From: Cheilinus undulatus | Taxonomy: Eukaryota > Chordata > Actinopteri > Labriformes > Labridae | Reading direction: 5' to 3' | Length of the DNA stretch: 64,000 nt | Assembly (NCBI RefSeq): GCF_018320785.1 | Contig: NC_054873.1 | Coordinates: 34,004,196 to 34,068,195, forward strand | Part shown: piece after piece, positions 24,201 to 37,400 of the stretch | Numbering within the stretch: the first letter of the stretch is position 1 | How the letters are laid out: every line of letters begins with the position of its first letter | Made by a program: the position numbers and the translations under genes | The notes under the pieces: generated by a model | Database searches by the model: none | What the model was told of the DNA's origin: nothing | The model's input: the letters and a program-made list of their open reading frames with translations, nothing else

Positions 24201-26353
24201 ATGGAGTAAGTTGTGGTAAAAAGGGGAATGGAAAACAGATAATAAAAGAATGGAAGTAATACATAACATAAACTGGGCTAAATGGAGACAGAGCAGAGAG
24301 AAAGGACATTTTACACACCTTTTCACTGTTCTTGTACTTGTCCCAGTTCTTTACCATCTTTAGCCATTTTTCTGCTCGCTCCACCTCCTGATGTTTTTGC
24401 TGCGGAGGATAAATAATAATACAGTTACATGCACTTTCACTGCCTGTGCCTAAGGGGATTAAAACAGTTGCATTTATGGTTATTGTTTGGACCTGCTAAG
24501 CAGGTTAGAAGTTGATACCTTTTCTTCAAGCACACTGGGTGTTGGCAGCTCTTTCTCACTGGGGCAGAAGTGAAGACAGCAGTGTGAGAAAAAGGAACAT
24601 TGATGTAATTGTTTATTTTTAGCACTGAAATAAGATACAGTCATTACGTGGGATGGTGGGAGAGAGAACAAGAGAAAGAAGGGGAATAGATACAAATTCA
24701 GGTGTTTTCCTAAGCCACTACAGAAAAGAGGTCAGCGCTTTGGGTCGGATAACTTACTGCAGGAAGCCGAAGCGGTCAGTGACCTTATAGATGCTGTAGT
24801 CAGCATCCTCCCATGGATCAATGTTGACACCCTCCTGCCTGCCCTGAAACACCAACATACCAAAACAACTGTATTACAGACAGCACAGAAAATTACAGCA
24901 ATGACTTATGGGATATAAACAATCTAGAGACAGAAAGAGTAGAGTACATTCATCTTTAGACGCTAATTTTATATATTCAGCAAACAAATATAAAATCCCG
25001 ATTCAATTCTCCTCTCTTTCACATTAATCACTTTCTTCCCAATTCCTACTGGGTTCCCTCAAAGTTTTAAAACCTCATTTCTAAGTTAAAGAACAGTGCT
25101 GACAGTCATCTACACATTATTTTTTTAACTTGTAGTTAACCATTTCCCTACCTGTTGGTAAAGTCACCACACTGCAGGCACTGCACAGGCCTTTCTATGA
25201 GAGGAAGACTTTAAACTTACACCTCAACTGTCCTTTACTTTGAAGAACTCTGACTGACTGTCTTAAATGTGGCAGTGGTTGAATCTGCCCACAAACAATG
25301 CTCAAACTCAGTGGTTCCTGGCCTTTTTTCCTTAGAGCTCCCCCACTTATATCAAAGAAAAGCTAAACCCCTCTAAGACCCACAAGAAAAAAAATGCTAA
25401 ATTGCTTTCAAATCAGAATCGGAATCTCTTTATTGTCCCACGAAGGGGAATTAGTGTTGCAGCAGGAGCAAACAAAGACAAGGTACACAAGGACAACATC
25501 AGCAGTGAGAATAAGATCCTGTTAAAAGCCTAAAAGTCAGGGCGTAGGTGGCAGAATGGATAAGGCGCGCGACCCACATACACGGGCGGCCCAGGTACGA
25601 ATCCGGCCTGAGGCCCCCCACCGCACGTCTCCCCCTGCTCTCCTCCCTGCCCCCTACCCTATCCATCATCTTCTACTCTATCAAATAAAGGCACAAAATG
25701 CCCAAAATAAACCTTAAAAAAAAAAAAAAGCCTAAAAGTCAGACATAACAAAAAACAATAAAACATAAGAAACGCCATACACATACACAAAATCACTAAC
25801 ATAAGTTCAGTCCAGAGCTCATACCAAAAATGGAAAATTACTACCAAGTAATGCAAAAGTGCAATGTGGGGATGTGCAAATGAGCAATAACAGTACAAGA
25901 AGAACAAGAGCAACCTAAGGACTGACTGTCATTAAGTAAGTAGATTTCACTGGGGATAAACAAGACCCATCGTCTTTAACCTCTATTTTTACATTTTCAT
26001 TGACAAACCCCAAAGAAAACAGGTCCATCCTTTTTAGTAAAAAGGCTATGTGTAAAGTTTATAACAAGTGCTTTACCACATGAGCTTACTATGAGCTAAT
26101 CAAACAACCTCAGAGCGGACCCCACCCGCTCCACTCCCCAAGAACTTGCAGATCCCAGATTGGGGCCCAATGCACTGAACCAAGGAACTGGTCAAATTTC
26201 AAGATACAAACTACAAATTGATGTCTTCATTTTTTTAATCATAACACATTTTTGGTGAGGGATTTGTATTGCTGTGCACAAGCTTACCTTGTCATATTTA
26301 GATATGATTTCAGCCCGTTCCTCTGCTATCAAAGTGTCTATGTCCTTCTTCAT
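13857..26353 (-). CDS. usp6nl: USP6NL/RN-tre-like TBC-domain Rab GTPase-activating protein
   Basis: Thirteen coding exons on the complement: 26353-26288, 24843-24758, 24558-24519, 24399-24319, 24017-23910, 23820-23711, 21871-21823, 18577-18457, 16603-16509, 16249-16184, 16010-15911, 15509-15357, 15208-13857. All boundaries are GT-AG with compatible phases, giving 2427 bp and 808 aa (human USP6NL is 828 aa). The N-terminus '[13 protein letters not shown]...PWEDADY' and the '[10 protein letters not shown]' block are diagnostic. The TBC domain carries the Arg-finger motif IDLDVNRTF and the Gln-finger motif YCQGMSQ, so it should be an active GAP; RN-tre is known to act on Rab5-class and other Rabs in endocytosis and Golgi traffic. 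The tail (encoded by the last 1352-bp exon) is proline-rich and differs strongly from human USP6NL, keeping only motifs such as PKKPLGQ and SQYDN. It may be a paralogue rather than the one-to-one orthologue. The start ATG (26353) matches the family N-terminus and has G at -3. Confidence 0.93.
17500..17705. repeat. Degenerate AGCTA/TAGCTA repeat cluster
   Basis: About 200 bp in an intron of the TBC gene is built from irregular repeats of GCTA, AGCTAACATAGC and TAGCTATGT. Many are self-complementary because AGCT is palindromic. No gene is present. The pattern suggests an expanded, decayed simple repeat. Confidence 0.7.
19641..20175. mobile_element. hAT-type MITE with 7/8 target-site duplication
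   Basis: The 535-bp element begins CAGGGGTCATGAAC and ends with the related inverted sequence GTAGATGATCACTG. It is flanked by CTGTATGT (19633-19640) and GTGTATGT (20176-20183), an 8-bp duplication with one mismatch. The CAGGGGT terminus and GGGCTGCCAG-type subterminal sequence match a common teleost hAT MITE family. It has no transposase. It lies in the intron between the exons at 21871-21823 and 18577-18457. Confidence 0.75.
23138..23260. mobile_element. Probable hAT-like MITE remnant
   Basis: CTAGGACTGTTAAATGATT followed by AT-rich TTAATAGCTATTAA resembles the 'tagggctgtcaaa' family of non-autonomous teleost elements. Only one end is recognisable. Confidence 0.35.
25408..25915 (-). mobile_element. 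LINE 3'-end fragment interrupted by a SINE
   Basis: On the minus strand the piece ends in the AATTCCCCTTCGTGGGACAA-TAAAGAG tail (plus coordinates about 25410-25455) common at the 3' end of teleost LINEs and the SINEs that borrow their tails. It appears as two pieces, 25408-25523 and 25743-about 25915, split by the SINE at 25541-25725. The outer boundary near 25915 is uncertain. Confidence 0.5.
25541..25725 (+). mobile_element. tRNA-derived SINE with perfect 17-bp target-site duplication
   Basis: The head contains a pol III A box (TGGCAGAATGG, 25549-25559) and B box (GGTACGAATCC, 25594-25604) spaced as in a tRNA gene. A C-rich body, AATAAAGG and a 3' oligo(A) run follow. The identical 17-mer AAAAGCCTAAAAGTCAG flanks it at 25524-25540 and 25726-25742, the hallmark of LINE-mediated insertion. 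The perfect duplication argues for a fairly recent event. It is not a functional tRNA: the 3' half does not fold into a T arm plus acceptor stem and it ends in poly(A). Confidence 0.9.
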
Positions 26354-26361
26354 GTCAAAAT

Positions 26362-29300
26362 CTGTAAATGAGCAGATAATAAAACTGTTTAGGATAGGCC
26401 TTGCCTTTTTTTTCTGCCAGTTGTGAATGTACAGTTTGCTTTTAATGTGGAGAAGGTATTGAGACATGTTAAATAATTTGTTCTTGACCTATATCTAAAC
26501 ACTTAATAGATCTTTAACAAGAGGGATTCTGCCAGAATACTTTCAAGCTAAGCTGATGTCAGGTCAATAAGTTCATTAATGAAAACAACCAAAGATCTGT
26601 TGAAGTTCCCCTGTACTTCTCAATACTGAACACACGGTCATATGATTACTCCTTGCTCCGGGTAGAGCAAACTTGCTTGAGAAATGTTCACTATGCTGTC
26701 TACGATAACACGTGGAATCTGCAGGGCACAGAAAAACAGTCCTTTGATGTGAAAACACATTACTTTAAAACATTTGGATCAAGGAGCATGCTATAGCTCC
26801 ACCACACACAATCAAAAGAACTTCATATTACAAACTTAAGCACTACATATTTACTGAAATCCAGGATCATGTAAAGGCTCCAGGGTGTGAACTCACAAGC
26901 CACAAAGTCAAAGCAACTTCCTGCCAGAGCACTTAAGCATACAGCTGACATGATGGGTGGTGCCATATGACTATAGCCTGGGTTTAAAAATAAGTGTAAG
27001 GTTGTGATTAGTGCTATATGATCTGTAACCATTATTTTTGGAAATGTAGTAGACAATTAAGACCTTTATGCTATGTATGTATGAAGAATGGCATTTAAGG
27101 GGATCATGTCATGGGTCAAATATTAAATCACCAAACGAAAAGAAAGATATAAAAAATTATTTAAAATCTATTTGGAGCATATAAAAACAAAACACACTAG
27201 AAGTTTTTGTTCTTATGTCAGATCCAGTTATGGAGGATACACACCTGGTAGTCACCTGGGGTGTTTTGAGTTCACATGCTCGTGGACTTTGGCTTCTAAT
27301 TTCTGGTTACTCTCACAATTGAAATACACACAGAGCAGGCTAATTGTGACCTCTTTAATTCCTTAAAGGGTGAAAGTGAGAATGACTTGTTGCTTTGCAA
27401 GCTAAGTTAGCCCTGTCATTGACTGGTGACCAACAGGATATACTGCACCTCCTGCTGGGATCTGCTCTGCCTCCCTGAAACCCTCCAAAGATAAACAGAA
27501 TATATAATGAACCAAAAAAATGAATAACTGAATTAATTTGTCTGACCAGAGGTGCTCAGCAAAGACTTCTATTTGTATCAGAACAGTGATCAGAGAGTTA
27601 ACCTCTGAGGCTCTCACAATATCAAATACTTCTTCCATTTCTGCCCTGAATTTAAGAAAATGATGCACATGGACAGTTAAGTATAAAAAAGCTTGCAGAC
27701 TCAAATAGTTAGTGATGATCAAGCATAAAAAATGATGCGTCCATGCTGATAAAGTCTCATTTCTGTGTGTACATCATGTAAATTCACTTGTGCAAAACAC
27801 TGCTGCTAACTTAAAAAAGTCAAAACACAACAACGTAACCGACTGGCTTAAGCTCAAGTGGCAATCTCTAATGTTGAGAATGAGGCCACAGTGGAAGTGC
27901 AATTTTTATAGTAGAAATGAGTATGTTAAGAAAGTGGTTCAAAAACTCAGTGTCTTTATGGGCACACACCGTACAGGGGGTTGCGTTTTTATAAAACTTC
28001 TCCATTTTGTTACTGTTATTGTTGTACACCAGCACATCGTCTCTGGAGGCCTTAACTCACCTCGGCTCAACTTCTTTGCCCATTTCTCAGATGTCTTAAC
28101 TTGAGACAGCATTTCTAACATGGTGATTACTACAGTCTGGCTTCAAAAGACAGCTTCAGTAACCAGTGACTCCCATTACTCAGACTTCCTAAGTCTAAGC
28201 TTTACCTCCTGAGGGCAGACTAAGTGAGATTGCTGAAAACTTAAATCCCATGCTCCTGTATATCACACCCTGCTTTTTTCTCACTATGACCCCTTGCCTA
28301 CCAACTTTTGCCCCCCAGAGCCTGCCTCGTCTTTTTGGGCTGATGCATTCTGGCAGGCCTGACTGCTGACTGCAGTTATCAGGGCTCAACAATAGCCAGA
28401 GAGAGGGAGAGAGAGAGAGGGAGCAGCTTCACCACTCATTCATCAGATCAGCATGTCAAAATGACGTTTGTTTATAAAGAATGCAGCAGCTATGCCAGGC
28501 ATTCTCAGTACATTATAGGGCAAAAAATAAATGTGCAAAACCAGTCACACCCTTTAAAAATACTGAAGGCATTGATCATGTTTGAGAACCATTTCTACAA
28601 ATCCAGTGTTTATTTTTAGTCACGCTAAAGTAGGACAAAGACTGAAACCACAAAAACAAGGACTGAAACCTCAAATGTTATCAAGGTACCAAATAAATAT
28701 GAAAGTTAAAGCCTTTGAACACAAAAACATCCAGTAGGTGTTTTTTTCTTTTTTTTTTAAATATGATTCATTTTTTATACAGAGTTAAAGTGGTTATAAT
28801 AAAATGACATGAAACCGTAACTTCAAAATGACAAAAAACACTCAGTGAACCTTTTTTTAAGTCAAACACTCCAATGAAAGTCTTGCTGTGAAGCTGTTAC
28901 AAAAAATGCAATGCAGAAGGGAATACTTTCACTGATGATTGACAACATGTGCAGCCAGCTGAGGTCTCAGGGGGTATGCATGTCTTGCATGCTCTGCAGC
29001 AGGTGTGTTGGCACCTGCCACCACATACAAAGACCCTTTAACTTTTCCCTCGCACACTGTCAGCTCAGACATGTCTAGTCCAAAGCCATACCCCAGCATA
29101 TTGCCAGAACAGTGGTAACAACTACAGACATGATGTGATGGGTGGTTGGCATATTAGTCCAGATGTAGGACTTGCTTGGGGTCTTCTGGTATTCATGCGG
29201 CTTCCTTTTCAACAGGTTAACCCTGCGCCATATAAAACCAGTCTCCCAGACCCCCACATCAGGCCCTTTCCATCAAAACAACTGCTGAGTCTCTCGCCTA

Positions 29301-32300
29301 ACAGGTGGTGAGTGAAACCAGACCACTGAACAAATGGTCTCTGCTGTTCATTGTTTTCCTTTGTACATTTTCTCTTTTTATCGTCTATCTCAGCCCAAGC
29401 TATTTTAAGTTTTTTGAGATGGCAGCATATTCTTATGAACAGCTGAGCTGAGTAGGCAGTCTCTGTGTTGGTTTTGACATTGCTGAGACCTTGCCAATAT
29501 CGTATTATCAGGGGGGAAAAGACGGACTGAACCTTAAACAGGGGCTGAATTCAAATATCTGAGGTTGTTTAGCTAAGTGACAAACATGGACAAATTCAAT
29601 TTCATTTTTTTTTGTATGATTTTGTCATCTTTTGGTAGGGAAATTGCTGAATCTTTAGGCTGTTTTTGTTTTATTTTTATCTTACCTATTGAAATCTAGT
29701 GAACAGTATGCAGTAATTGGTTTCAAACTAGTACAAGTGTTTATAAATACATGTACTGTCAAAAAGAAAAAGAACTGTCAATTCTCCTGAGGCAAGACAT
29801 GACATAAAAAGAAGAAAAGCATTTAACTAATCAATGCTTTGATGACAATATTTAGTTTTATATCAATGCAATGTGTAGTTAGACAAAATATCAATATCAA
29901 CAAATGAGCAGAGAAGAACAAACCAGCAAACAACAACAATAATGTAACAGTTTAGTTCAAGTTTATGTGCATGGAGATCACACTAAACACTGTCTATGAT
30001 CCTGCAACAGCTGCATAAAATAGAATAAACATCACAACCCCATCCATCCATTCGCAGGGGATTGTACTGTTTATTTTCTGCAAGGTCTTCTCAAAACAGT
30101 TCATGTGAGCCTCCCATGAAAACTGTACTAAAGGGCTGAATGGAGAAGTGAAGTGAAACATTCAGCTGTTTGCATTCACACATGCAGCTTACCCCAAAAA
30201 CTTCACAAGTTTTTCAGGAATTTTGTGCAAGTGTGGAAGTGTGAAAGCAGCACTGGCACTGACTAATCAGCAGCTGTACCAGGTTTAAAAAATATATTTT
30301 CACAAGATAACTATAATTGTGTTTCTTGATGGTCTTGTTAGGCAGAGGTTTAAAAGACATGAATAAGCAATATATATTTCTATGGTGATGCTAGAGGGAA
30401 CAGTTATGAAATAATCTTTTTTTTTTTCTTGGTCTTAATTCTGATTGAACAGATGTAGATTCTTGCCAGACACACCCCTACATGACTAGCAAGAGTCAGC
30501 AAAACACGATGTATAACTTAACTGTTTTCAAGGCTCTCTACCCCTCCAGTTAGCATCATGCTCCAGGACTGAACAAAGCTGTTTTTCAATCAAACTGCTT
30601 GTGGAGGAGTGTGAGCCGTTTTAAATCACTGTCTGCGAGGCGAACCGGTGCGTAACGTCTGTTAAGCTTCATCTTTAGGTCCTTGCTGCTTATTTCCTGT
30701 GTTGAGTCTCCAGTCTGCTGATAGTATTGTGTTGGCTTCAGGAAGAAAAGGAAACCGGTGACTGCCACTCCTTCAACAACAGGTTCAATGAAAACCGAAT
30801 GTGACAACAAAATGAGTTGTCCTTGACAGAGAAAAATCCCTTTTTCTGACCCAGCCTTAAATTATCCAGAATAAGCCCTTTAAGACAGCAAATGAGCCTG
30901 AGTAACACCACAAGATGGTCACTTCTCAGTGGTGGTATTCTGCTTGTGAATCACCAACATAACTCAGACCCTCCTTTAAGACATTACATACTGCTGTAGG
31001 TCAAATTAAATTGACTTTGACCAGCCCTTCTGGTTCAACTGGAGACTGGGGGTGTTTGGTTTTGGTGGGATAAGGGTGTCAAACAGATGGAGGCTGGAGG
31101 AAAAAAGTGAGTCAGCAGCAGACTTAAAGGGCCCTACGTGATTTAAGTGTAGATGGTGTATGGCAAAGGAGGTGAGAAAGAGGTAGGTGGGCTATGACAG
31201 TGAGTAGAATGTGGGTTGGACATTCAAACACTGAATTTATAGTGCCACACCTACTGTAAAGCTTCATTTTAATAACCTGATTGCTTACAGGATATAAGGC
31301 CTGAGTGAGATCAGTTCCTGTTATGACATAGAGGTCTAAGTCTAGCTCTGGTATATAAGCACTCGGAGTACTTTTGTCACCACGAAAATCTTGCAGAGCA
31401 TTCTCACTTGTATAAACACGAAACATTGGCTTTAAAAAGAGATGCAGTCATCAAAAATGACCCACAAGCTCTTAGAGTTTTCATTAAAACATTTCAGATC
31501 ATCACATATTCATTAGGTAGAATGACTAAATGTAACCTGCAGGCTCAGACGTACTTGTTGACTTCTTACTTGTTTTTATAGGCATGGTAAAGCACATGTC
31601 CTCCAGTAATTTTGTAATTTCCCCTATCTATTTCTACTTTCTTTGACCCATAACAATCTCCTTTAGGGTAGGAACGTGGAAACTGTGAGGCAGCATCCAA
31701 CACTATACGCACAGTTGAGGTTGATCAAAAGGTGTGAATTTGCCGTCTGTGTGTGGACAGTCTTGGCCTCACTATGTAAACGGCCCACCTAGTTGATGAC
31801 CTGAAGCTTTATCGATATGTGTTTAGATTAGTGATTAGACTTTCATAGCTCATTTTTGTGGCTGGCACCAAAAGCTCTCTCTCCAAACTACTGATAGCGT
31901 GACAAAGAAGGAGACAACAGATGTGTATTTCTCTTTACCACTGAATGATTAGTCAGTGCTGCGTGCTCAGCCGAGGGATGGTCTGGCTCAGACAAGCTTG
32001 GGGCCATCCACTCATTCAGCCTTGTTAACCACATAGAGTAGGCAGACTTTCAGTTACTACGTATGTGAATTATGAACTATGAAGATTACCTTCTACCTGG
32101 GGTCTGTAACTTCCACCCATGTACTAAAAAGCAAAGTGGATAAATACCTCATGTATTTCAACTTCTTTAATGTTTTCTTCTGTATTAAAATCTAATTGTC
32201 CCTCTTTCAACTAAGATTTTGACTATTCTTCCAGTTGACTTATGACATCTTAACATTAAAGATTTCATCAAGCACAATGTTTGCAAATCTAATTTACAGC

Positions 32301-33607
32301 AGTAATCTGCAGAAACTTTCTCTAATGCACTCTATGTTATCATCTCTGTCATTACATCAGTGTAAAATGCTGCAGGCTCATGGTGATTGTGGGGAACAAG
32401 CATATCATTCCAGTGCAGAAAGGAAGACGGCTAACAAGAGACCACATGGCTGTAATTTCCACATGAAGTCTTAGACCCAGATGGCTTCAGAGCTCCACTT
32501 TTTAATTGATGTCAGACACACAGTGAGAGTAAGCATTTGCCCAAAGAGGCAGAAAATAGCACACAGTAGTGCTGGGCATTTAATCAAGTTTCAATTTCAA
32601 TTACAATTTAGGCTTCCAGCAATCATGAAAAGAAGATAATCAAGATTAAATGATCACTGTGCCACTTGCTGTGTAACTTACGCTCCGTTAGTCCATAGCT
32701 TTTGCCATGTTTGGTCAACTCTCAGAGCTTGTTGCAGAGTTTTGTTAACCAGAATTCTCCATGGCTGACGCATCTTAAATGGATGACATAAAATTTTTAA
32801 GGCTGTCTGTCATTTTGAGGGACTGGAATAATGATGACTACCCTGCATGCCAGCAAACTCTCACAGAAAGATTGCAGAGATCTTTTCTATTCTGCACACA
32901 AAGCCCATCAAGGAGAGTATTAAATATATCAAAAAAGGATTCCTCTTATAGCTTGTCGGCTCTGTCACAGAGTTCATCATCGTACATTAGTGAAAGCATG
33001 TCAGTCTCTGTGCTGACTGTGCGCAGGGAGGCTGCTAAAGGTGTCTGAGGGTGTCACAGAGAGATACAGCTGCTGCTGTCTACAAGCTTCAAACTTTGTG
33101 CAGAGTTTTAAGCGGTGAGTGTGTTACACAAACTATAGTAACAGTCTCACAAATGGTGGACTTAACTTTGGATTGACTAAATTGTTTGCTTTTATGAATT
33201 ATTTTGCATTAATCTGTGTGTGGGCACGCCAAAGAATGAGATTACAGCAACTTTCCAGTGATCAGAGGCCTAAATGATGCTTAGTTAGCCTAAATAAAGT
33301 CAGTTTTATTACTTTTTCATCACTATTATTATCACAGGAGTTAAACAGATTGCAGGCTGTCAGCTGACAGATGTTTACAGACTGAGCTGAATTTCTTGTT
33401 TCGATATCATATTTCAATAAATTGAATGCAGGTTTGGAGGTCTAGACATAAGATTAGAGAGGACTAACGCTGAGCAGGTGGGGATGTTGGACACACATTG
33501 CTAATAATGTAATGACCAGATAGCCTGAATGCAGAGCAGGCAACAACACACGGGGCTCCAGAGTGCAAGCTTATAACAATTCTTGAATCAGCTTTGGTCT
33601 TCATACT
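26362..33607 (-). other. usp6nl: 5' UTR intron of the TBC gene, proximal half
   Basis: Between the first coding exon and the promoter-proximal UTR exon no further coding exon could be supported. Short open frames here have no recognisable homology or splice context. A purine-rich GA microsatellite is at about 28397-28424. The remainder is AT-rich intronic sequence with small MITE-like traces (for example near 32572-32660). Confidence 0.5.
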
Positions 33608-33958
33608 AGGGCTGTATTAATTTAACCAAAGAAAATCTTGGTCGATTGAAATTACACCCACACCGACCCATCGATTGGTCGTGCAGGTAAAAAAAGTAAA
33701 ATTCTACAAATCAGCTTAATCTGTAACAGGCTCTTCATTGCACCCTCTAGTAGTCTGGATGACCATTTTGATGATTTTTATACTAATTTTGTTGTACAAA
33801 AATAACAGCTGACTCAGAGGTGATCAGCTTGCACCTACCTTTAATCATTTAATTTCCATGATCACAGCATGAATGCATGTGATGCAGCTGTTAGAACTCT
33901 GATTCTCAGTATCAAAATAATGATGATTTTGATCTTTTTGTCATAATCAAGCGGCCCT
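33608..33958. mobile_element. Probable hAT-like non-autonomous element
   Basis: TAGGGCTGTATTAATTTAA at the left and a right end whose reverse complement is CAGGGCCGCTTGATTATGA look like diverged terminal inverted repeats. No flanking duplication is visible and the body is non-coding. Confidence 0.4.
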
Positions 33959-34149
33959 GGCACCCAGTGAAAGAGAGGCAATGTTCGTCACTGTAAAAAG
34001 GTGTCAGATCATCAAGTTGTGCTGTGTCGCTACAGTGGAGTCTGGGTTTACTGAGGCAGCAAGTAAGTGTTGATTTCAGGTTAATTTTAACCTTGCAAAG
34101 CAGATGGATCCGCCTGTTTCCTTGTTTCTTACGGGCAAATCCATCTTCC

Positions 34150-34430
34150 AAAGGTCCCGTCTGAACCGTTTGGGCCCAGTTAGGAAGTGACAGGACCAAT
34201 CAGTGACGAGGGGCAGTACATTCGGGCACGGCAGAGTCGTGACGTAAGCAAGCAGCAACAGGAAGCACCTCTACGCCGTTACACACACCTCTAACGGCGA
34301 CAACGTCACATGTTTTGTTGCTCTGATTGGCCCGTAAAGATGTGACAGACAGAACGTTCATCCAATCACCCTCCGAGTTTTCTTCAAAGGCTCTGCCCTT
34401 TCCCAAACGCTGTCTATCAGTGGTTTTCTA
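34150..34430 (-). promoter_or_regulatory. Candidate internal promoter in the 5' UTR intron
   Basis: This CpG-enriched patch inside an AT-rich intron holds three CCAAT boxes (GACCAATCAG at about 34194, GATTGGCCC at about 34325, ATCCAATCAC at about 34360). It also has two CRE-like cores (GTGACGTAA near 34239, AACGTCAC near 34303). On the minus strand a strong-looking splice donor (GCCC|GTAAGA) follows near 34130. Together they resemble an NF-Y/CREB-type promoter with a first exon for the minus-strand TBC gene. No transcript evidence can be drawn from sequence alone. Confidence 0.4.
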
Positions 34431-37400
34431 GATGGATGTGTGAAACAAATCTATCTGGTGTGTCAGGTTAGGTTAATTTGTCATGTCGTGTTGATAAATT
34501 AAAGTTTAGTCCCAAGAGAAGAATAGCTATTCAAAAGAAGTAAACTATCCATTTTCTATATATTTGATTATGGAAAATCCTGCCCTAAAATGTGAATTTA
34601 CACAAATAACACAGCTTCAATTCCAGGTGACAGAACCCTTTACATACCTTACACAGTCATTAGTGGGCCTGTACTATATACAGTATACATGTATATTTTC
34701 TTGTGTTGCACTTGGTTTGGATTGGTTGTACAGTAAAATTGCGATTTACCATCAGTGGTAGAGTTGCTCCTGTTAAGTTACCATCCTTGATGTTCAACCA
34801 ACTAAAAGATCCTTTGTTCAATCCTTCTCTAACAATACTGACCTGTTTCAAACAAAGTCATATTATAAATAGGAATCCCAGAGAGTCTTACAATATCACA
34901 TACTTATCCCACAGGAAATCAAAACAGGCTGGTGACATGTTCAACAGACGTCCCTTTCTTTAAACCACAGTAAAGAGTCTTGATTTAAGTTCAGTGAAAC
35001 AATAAGCCTGCTAAGAAACGAGAACTATAGGCTCAAGGCTCTGGTGTGAGCCACTAAATTTGATCTTGTTTGTAATCTTTAAGCATGTTATCCCTAGTGA
35101 CCACTCACAGCAATGATGTGAGTTAAAATAAAACCCAGACACTGCAATTCCATCACTATCCAGACAATAACAAGGATGAAAATGTCAAAGCCCCATGCTG
35201 CCCAACATGTGTTTTGCAGGTGTGATGGTGAGTGGACAATGGCCAATTGTCTAGTCTTACTCGGGCAGTTCCTTTAGGGACTTTTACATAATTGCTACTG
35301 ACTCATACTCAACAACCTATAGCAAACCGTGTGATGACATGTTATACCCTTGACTGAGATCAAGTGACCACAGAGGCAACTTGCATGAAGGATTCAACTC
35401 AAGAACAAGGAAGCTTATACTACATTAAACCCATGGGGAAATCTGCTGGGAAGCCTTATGGGCAATCCATAAAGTCCCCATGGCAAATAGTCCTTGTCAT
35501 CATACCGTCTGACCCTCTCTTTTCTGCCTACCTCTGAGTCTTTTGTTCATGTGTATTGCTTGTGCACAAAAAAAGGAACACAGACTGTGTGACCCAGGGG
35601 TGGAAACTCCAGAGCAAAGGGAATCTGGAAAAGCACAAGGCTCAGAATAACTTGTTGCACCCAAGGGGCTTGTCTGTCATGCTCTGTATGTCACTCGGCC
35701 TCATCATTTTTCAAACGCTTAACAATCAGACCTCATATTCACCAACAATGCCCACTATCCCAGCCTACTTAACCTTTCCCTATCTTTACAGAGGAAAAAA
35801 CAAGCTGGATTCTGAGGAAGGGGCACTCCAGCCCCTCACCCTGCATCTGATGAAGCCTGAGAACCTTCTTTGGTCCTTAACCTCCCTCCCTTGTCACCTG
35901 GGAGGAGGAGAGGGGTCTAAATATAACAATGACCACACAAAGTTTTAGTGTCTAAGCAAAGGGACAGCCAGCAAGGCCTTGTTTCCCAGAGTGGCGGCAC
36001 TTTCTCAAATGGGGTGGTATGAGGAGGACAGGAATGTCAAGGGAAAAGAATTCATAAACACAAACCCACAGGACCCTGCTGAGAAAGCCACATTCTCAGA
36101 AAGTGATGCTCTTCCTTGCAAGGATAAAGCCAAACACCAGCAGAGGGTCAGACAAAACTGACTTTAAACACATAAGTATTATTACAAGATAATGATTCTA
36201 GCCCCACTGCTATAGAAAAGCTTTGGTAAATCAATCATACATGTGACGTTTAACAATCAATAAGGCATAGTTACCAAAGCACAAGAGAAACAGTGTTTAG
36301 GGAAGTTACGCAACCTCCCGCTGACTGTCAGGTTATTTTTAACTCCATTTTTTATCCAAATACTCTTGTAATCTCCACAAGTATCTCTGCGACTTCAATA
36401 CTTCTACATGCAGAAGCCAAAGTTATCAATAAGCTCATGAAAACATGAGATGAAATCAATAACAGTCATACCCTGCATTACACCACAGCAAATCGCTGGT
36501 CTTTAGAATAACAAACTGAGTGAGTAAATTATAAAGGTCAAAACATAAGAGGGCATGTTGCACAATGAGTGACACAGATCCAGGACCAAAGTCAGCTGGA
36601 CTTGAGTCAAAAGCTATGAAGAAGGGATATTGAGTTTAATGAAGCACACTCAAATGATGATTTGGTTCTCATAGTTTTCATGTTAAAATGATGATTACAA
36701 CTACAGAAACAGAGGATTATGGTACATAGAAGTAGAGCAGCCTTCCACTGGAAGGAAACTAATCTCACCATGATCCGAAGTATGTGAATGAAAAACAAAC
36801 CAGGAGAGGCATCTAAAAAAGACACAAACTGGAGACAATCATGGAGGGGAAATTCCAAGATAGCCCACTTTAGCCATCATACAAATACCTAAAGGCAAAC
36901 AGCTATTTGAGCCGTGATCCCATGAAGCTAGCATTCTCCTCAGTGTTGTTTTCAACCTGTGTGACAATCTTAACACTCCACAGAAGCGTGACCTCCATCT
37001 CACTAATTAGAGAGCGTGGGGAATGGATTTGGCTAATTTATAGACAAACTTGGCTCATGCAAGTTTCTGGCAGAAGCTCAGTCTTACTCCACAGCCCAAA
37101 TGGAATGAGCCAACACGCAAAAGCAAAGTATGATTTTCATGTTGTGTGGCGAGAATCACTGCCATAGGGAATATCTTTTAGAATTACTTAATGGGTCATT
37201 CAGGTATTTTATCCCAATTTAAACTCGTAGCTTCTTTGTTATACCAACAGAATAGTTCAATTCACAATAAAATTTAAAATTTAGATAATATTAAGGGAGA
37301 TAAAAGCAAATACTGGAGAAAGTTTAAAAGCAGGGTCGGTGAGGTAATTAATTTCCTCTCTGGTTGCTAAAAAATAAACGAGTATGCAAGACGGCTGTGA

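Noticed and set aside
25541-25640. A tRNA gene
   Set aside because: A and B boxes are present but the acceptor and T stems do not close and the unit ends in poly(A) with a target duplication, so it is a SINE.
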